From NCBI GenBank assembly GCA_012798185.1, contig JAAZNS010000491.1:1-8417 (forward strand): a DNA stretch of 8,417 nt, given 5' to 3'. Positions 6,727 to 8,417 of the stretch are shown piece after piece. The DNA comes from Chloroflexota bacterium. Lineage in GTDB: Bacteria; Chloroflexota; Anaerolineae; Anaerolineales; UBA4823. The notes beneath the pieces are model-generated. The model was not told the DNA's origin and did not search any database. It was given only the letters and a program-made list of their open reading frames with translations. Within the stretch, counting starts at the first letter, position 1. Every line of letters starts with the position of its first letter. A program made the translations under genes and the position numbers.

Positions 6727-7083
6727 ATGGTTTTTAATAAAGACCTGGTGGTTGGGTTAGTTGGACCTTGTGCAGCGGGGAAAACGTCTTTAGCATCGAA
6801 ACTGAGGAAACTTGGGATTAAAGTCAGACAAATTTCGCAAGAGCATTCCTACGTTAAAAATATGTGGGAAAGAATATCTCATCCAGACATCTTGATCTAT
6901 CTGGATGTTTCCTACCCCACCACAATAAAACGCCGTAACCTTGACTGGACATTGCAAGAATATAACATTCAACTCGAACGATTGTCTCACGCCCGTGAGC
7001 ATGCTGATTTATATATTCAAACCGATAATTTAAATCTCGATCAAGTCTTACACAAAATCTTAGACTTTTTGCAATATATTTGA
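6727..7083 (+). CDS. Small P-loop kinase-like protein (118 aa)
   Basis: The N-terminus carries a clear Walker A motif, GPCAAGKTS (13-21, with Lys19 and Thr20), after a hydrophobic strand. A second strand, HPDILIYLDVSYPTTIKRR (52-70), resembles the LxVS/R region of nucleoside, shikimate or adenylate kinase-like folds. The end, HADLYIQTDNLNLDQVLHKIL, matches the C-terminal pattern of such kinases, where an Asp-Thr/Ser pair is followed by a helix. At 118 aa it is much shorter than true small-molecule kinases (about 170-200 aa), and a substrate or LID insert is not evident. From memory, similar proteins with a conserved QEHSYV stretch occur in Chloroflexota, without an assigned function. It starts 13 nt after the phosphatase with no clear SD and probably shares its transcript. 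The NTP-binding call is sure; the reaction is unknown. Confidence 0.75.
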   Translation: MVFNKDLVVGLVGPCAAGKTSLASKLRKLGIKVRQISQEHSYVKNMWERISHPDILIYLDVSYPTTIKRRNLDWTLQEYNIQLERLSHAREHADLYIQTDNLNLDQVLHKILDFLQYI

Positions 7084-7111
7084 ACGAATAAAAAACTATT
7101 TTAAAGAAATC

Positions 7112-7140
7112 TTGCCGCTCCTATCTCTTGGGGGTATAAT
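7112..7140 (+). promoter_or_regulatory. Candidate sigma-70-type promoter of secD
   Basis: TTGCCG (7112-7117, 4/6 to the -35 consensus) is separated by exactly 17 nt from a perfect TATAAT (7135-7140). Initiation near 7147 would give a leader of about 74 nt. It lies 28 nt after the preceding stop, in a gap without a visible terminator, so read-through from the upstream operon may add to secD expression. Confidence 0.65.
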
Positions 7141-7148
7141 CACTTCTC

Positions 7149-7188
7149 GCCAGTCATGTGCTGGTCTTTTTTCCAGCCCGAGGCTGGC
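7149..7188 (+). promoter_or_regulatory. Candidate structured leader of secD (two alternative folds)
   Basis: Four blocks alternate: CCAG (7150-7153), CTGG (7161-7164), CCAGCC (7173-7178) and GGCTGG (7182-7187). Fold one pairs first with second (7-nt loop) and third with fourth (6 bp, CGA loop), with TCTTTTTT (7165-7172) lying exposed after the first hairpin. Fold two pairs second with third, looping out the T-run, and first with fourth (GCCAG/CTGGC). The layout resembles an attenuator, but the stems are short and no known riboswitch family is recognised. Confidence 0.35.
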
Positions 7189-7202
7189 ATTTGTTTGAGC
7201 TT

Positions 7203-7207
7203 GGAGG
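7203..7207 (+). promoter_or_regulatory. Ribosome binding site of secD
   Basis: GGAGG lies 13 nt before the ATG at 7221. This is longer than the usual 5-9 nt, but no in-frame start codon lies between the two, so the ATG at 7221 is kept. Confidence 0.6.
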
Positions 7208-7220
7208 CGACATATACCTT

Positions 7221-8417
7221 ATGACAACCAGCAATCAACGTATATTAATTCTCATATTTTTTATCGTGGCAATTTCTATTTGGATTGTAATTCCTAATAA
7301 TCCAGGAATACATATTTTTGGAATAGAAAAAGACATTAAAACCCGTCTCGGACTTGATCTAGTTGGCGGAGTTCAAGCTCTGTTAGAAGCAGATCTCCCA
7401 TCAACGACTAATATCACAGCAGAAGATATGGACACAGCGATTAAAATTGTAGAAAACCGTGTGAATGGGTTGGGATTGAATGAAGCAGTTGTTCAAAAAG
7501 CAGGAGAAAGAAGAATTGTAGTCGAGCTTCCTGGTGAGACCGATCCAGAAAAAGCACTAAAAACTATTAAAACCACAGGTCTTCTTGAATTCGTGGATTT
7601 TTCAGACATCGATAATAGCACTGCCATATCGATGCTTAACACAAAAATCCAAACGGATTATGAACAATCTGTTCAGGCTGAAGGCACAATCACGCCTACA
7701 GTTGCTTCAAGCGAAACAATCACCAATACAGATGTGGTAACCACTTCAACGGCAGCATCTTCAACAGTCTTCCACACTGTTATGACTGGTAAATATCTCA
7801 AAACAGTGCAGGTGAGTACCGATCCGCAAACCAATCAAATCGAGATTGGTTTTGAATTGACCAGTGACGGAGCGAAAATATTTGCTGATCATACATCCAC
7901 TCATATCGGTAAAGTTTTAGCGATTGTTTTAGATAAAGAAATCATCTCGGTTCCTTCTATTGAAACTGCCATCACAGAAGGAACCGGAAGGATTACAGGC
8001 AGTTATACCTTAGAAGAAGCCAACGCTTTAGCTGTTCAGCTACGTTATGGTTCTCTGCCAATCCCATTGAAAGTCATCGAGTCCAAAACTGTTGGTCCGA
8101 CCCTCGGACAAGATTCACTCACCAAAAGCATGAGAGCAGGGATTATCGGATTTATCATCGTGATGCTTTTCATGGGAATTTATTACCGCGTACCTGGTTT
8201 AATTGCTAACCTAGCGATCATCGTTTACGCGCTTATCGCTTTTGCTTCATACAAGTTTATTCCAATCACCTTGACTTTACCTGGTATTGCAGGATTTTTA
8301 TTAAGCACAGGCAGTGCTCTGGATGCCAATATATTAATCTTCGAAAGACTTAAAGAAGAATTACGCGCCGGCAAAAGGCTGGATATGGCGATCTCATTAG
8401 GCTGGAAACGCGCCTGG
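7221..8417 (+). CDS. secD: Protein translocase subunit SecD (3' end cut off)
   Basis: SecD works with SecF beside SecYEG and uses the proton gradient to pull exported proteins out of the membrane. 399 codons are visible and the frame is open at the right edge. The N-terminal membrane helix is at about residues 8-25. It is followed by the D1 motif LGLDLVGG (43-50), a large external P1 domain (FVDF, FELTSDGAKIFADHT, ISVPSIETAI, ALAVQLRYGSLPIPL), then membrane helices from about 306 (AGIIGFIIVMLFMGIYY and onward). Next comes the proton-path helix with the conserved Asp368 in GSALDAN, and FERLKEELRAGK. The motif usually reads GMAVDAN; the key Asp and Asn are kept. A Thr/Ser-rich stretch (about 155-187) interrupts P1. 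secF is expected next but lies outside the window, unless the two are fused as SecDF, which cannot be judged here. Confidence 0.95.
   Translation, partial: MTTSNQRILILIFFIVAISIWIVIPNNPGIHIFGIEKDIKTRLGLDLVGGVQALLEADLPSTTNITAEDMDTAIKIVENRVNGLGLNEAVVQKAGERRIVVELPGETDPEKALKTIKTTGLLEFVDFSDIDNSTAISMLNTKIQTDYEQSVQAEGTITPTVASSETITNTDVVTTSTAASSTVFHTVMTGKYLKTVQVSTDPQTNQIEIGFELTSDGAKIFADHTSTHIGKVLAIVLDKEIISVPSIETAITEGTGRITGSYTLEEANALAVQLRYGSLPIPLKVIESKTVGPTLGQDSLTKSMRAGIIGFIIVMLFMGIYYRVPGLIANLAIIVYALIAFASYKFIPITLTLPGIAGFLLSTGSALDANILIFERLKEELRAGKRLDMAISLGWKRAW

Noticed and set aside
6461..7002. Minus-strand frames opposite the phosphatase and the P-loop gene
   Set aside because: They are short, lack recognisable motifs or an RBS, and are fully covered by well-supported + strand genes.

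Overview
The window is one AT-rich, gene-dense bacterial chromosome segment. Every gene I can support lies on the + strand. There are ten coding regions, eight complete, with trigger factor cut at the left edge and secD cut at the right edge. No mobile element, CRISPR array, tRNA or rRNA is visible. The SpoIIE-type phosphatase, the small P-loop protein after it and the methyltransferase with a hydrophobic N-terminus resemble, from memory, proteins common in Chloroflexota, particularly Anaerolineae-like lineages. I could not run a search, so that placement is an inference.

Region 1 (1-2122) is a protein-quality-control operon: trigger factor (tig), then clpP joined by an ATGA stop/start overlap, closed by a strong intrinsic terminator at 2092-2122. 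clpX, a common third member of this cluster, does not follow.

Region 2 (2123-4013) starts with a near-consensus -10 box just after the terminator. It carries a HAD-IIA (NagD-like) phosphatase and rlmN, the radical-SAM 23S rRNA/tRNA adenine-C2 methyltransferase, 12 nt apart. The -10 box overlaps the first ATG of the HAD frame, so the second in-frame ATG is the likelier start.

Region 3 (4014-7083) is a tightly packed five-gene run. It comprises a 75-aa free-standing NIL-domain protein with a strong ribosome binding site, a YegS/DgkB-type lipid kinase, a class I SAM methyltransferase, a SpoIIE-type PPM phosphatase and a 118-aa P-loop kinase-like protein. Spacings run from a short overlap to 13 nt, so they are probably co-transcribed. 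The themes are small-molecule sensing (NIL), lipid phosphorylation, methylation and protein dephosphorylation. No sensor domain, STAS protein or anti-sigma kinase is present to close a classical partner-switch circuit.

Region 4 (7084-8417) holds a promoter candidate and a structured leader of about 74 nt, followed by the first 399 codons of secD, the Sec translocon accessory subunit. The leader contains four alternating complementary blocks that could form two mutually exclusive folds around a T-run, plus a 22-codon upstream frame ending at the secD start codon. It is the most interesting unexplained signal here. The rest is mostly housekeeping, and I see no clear case for a wholly new system.
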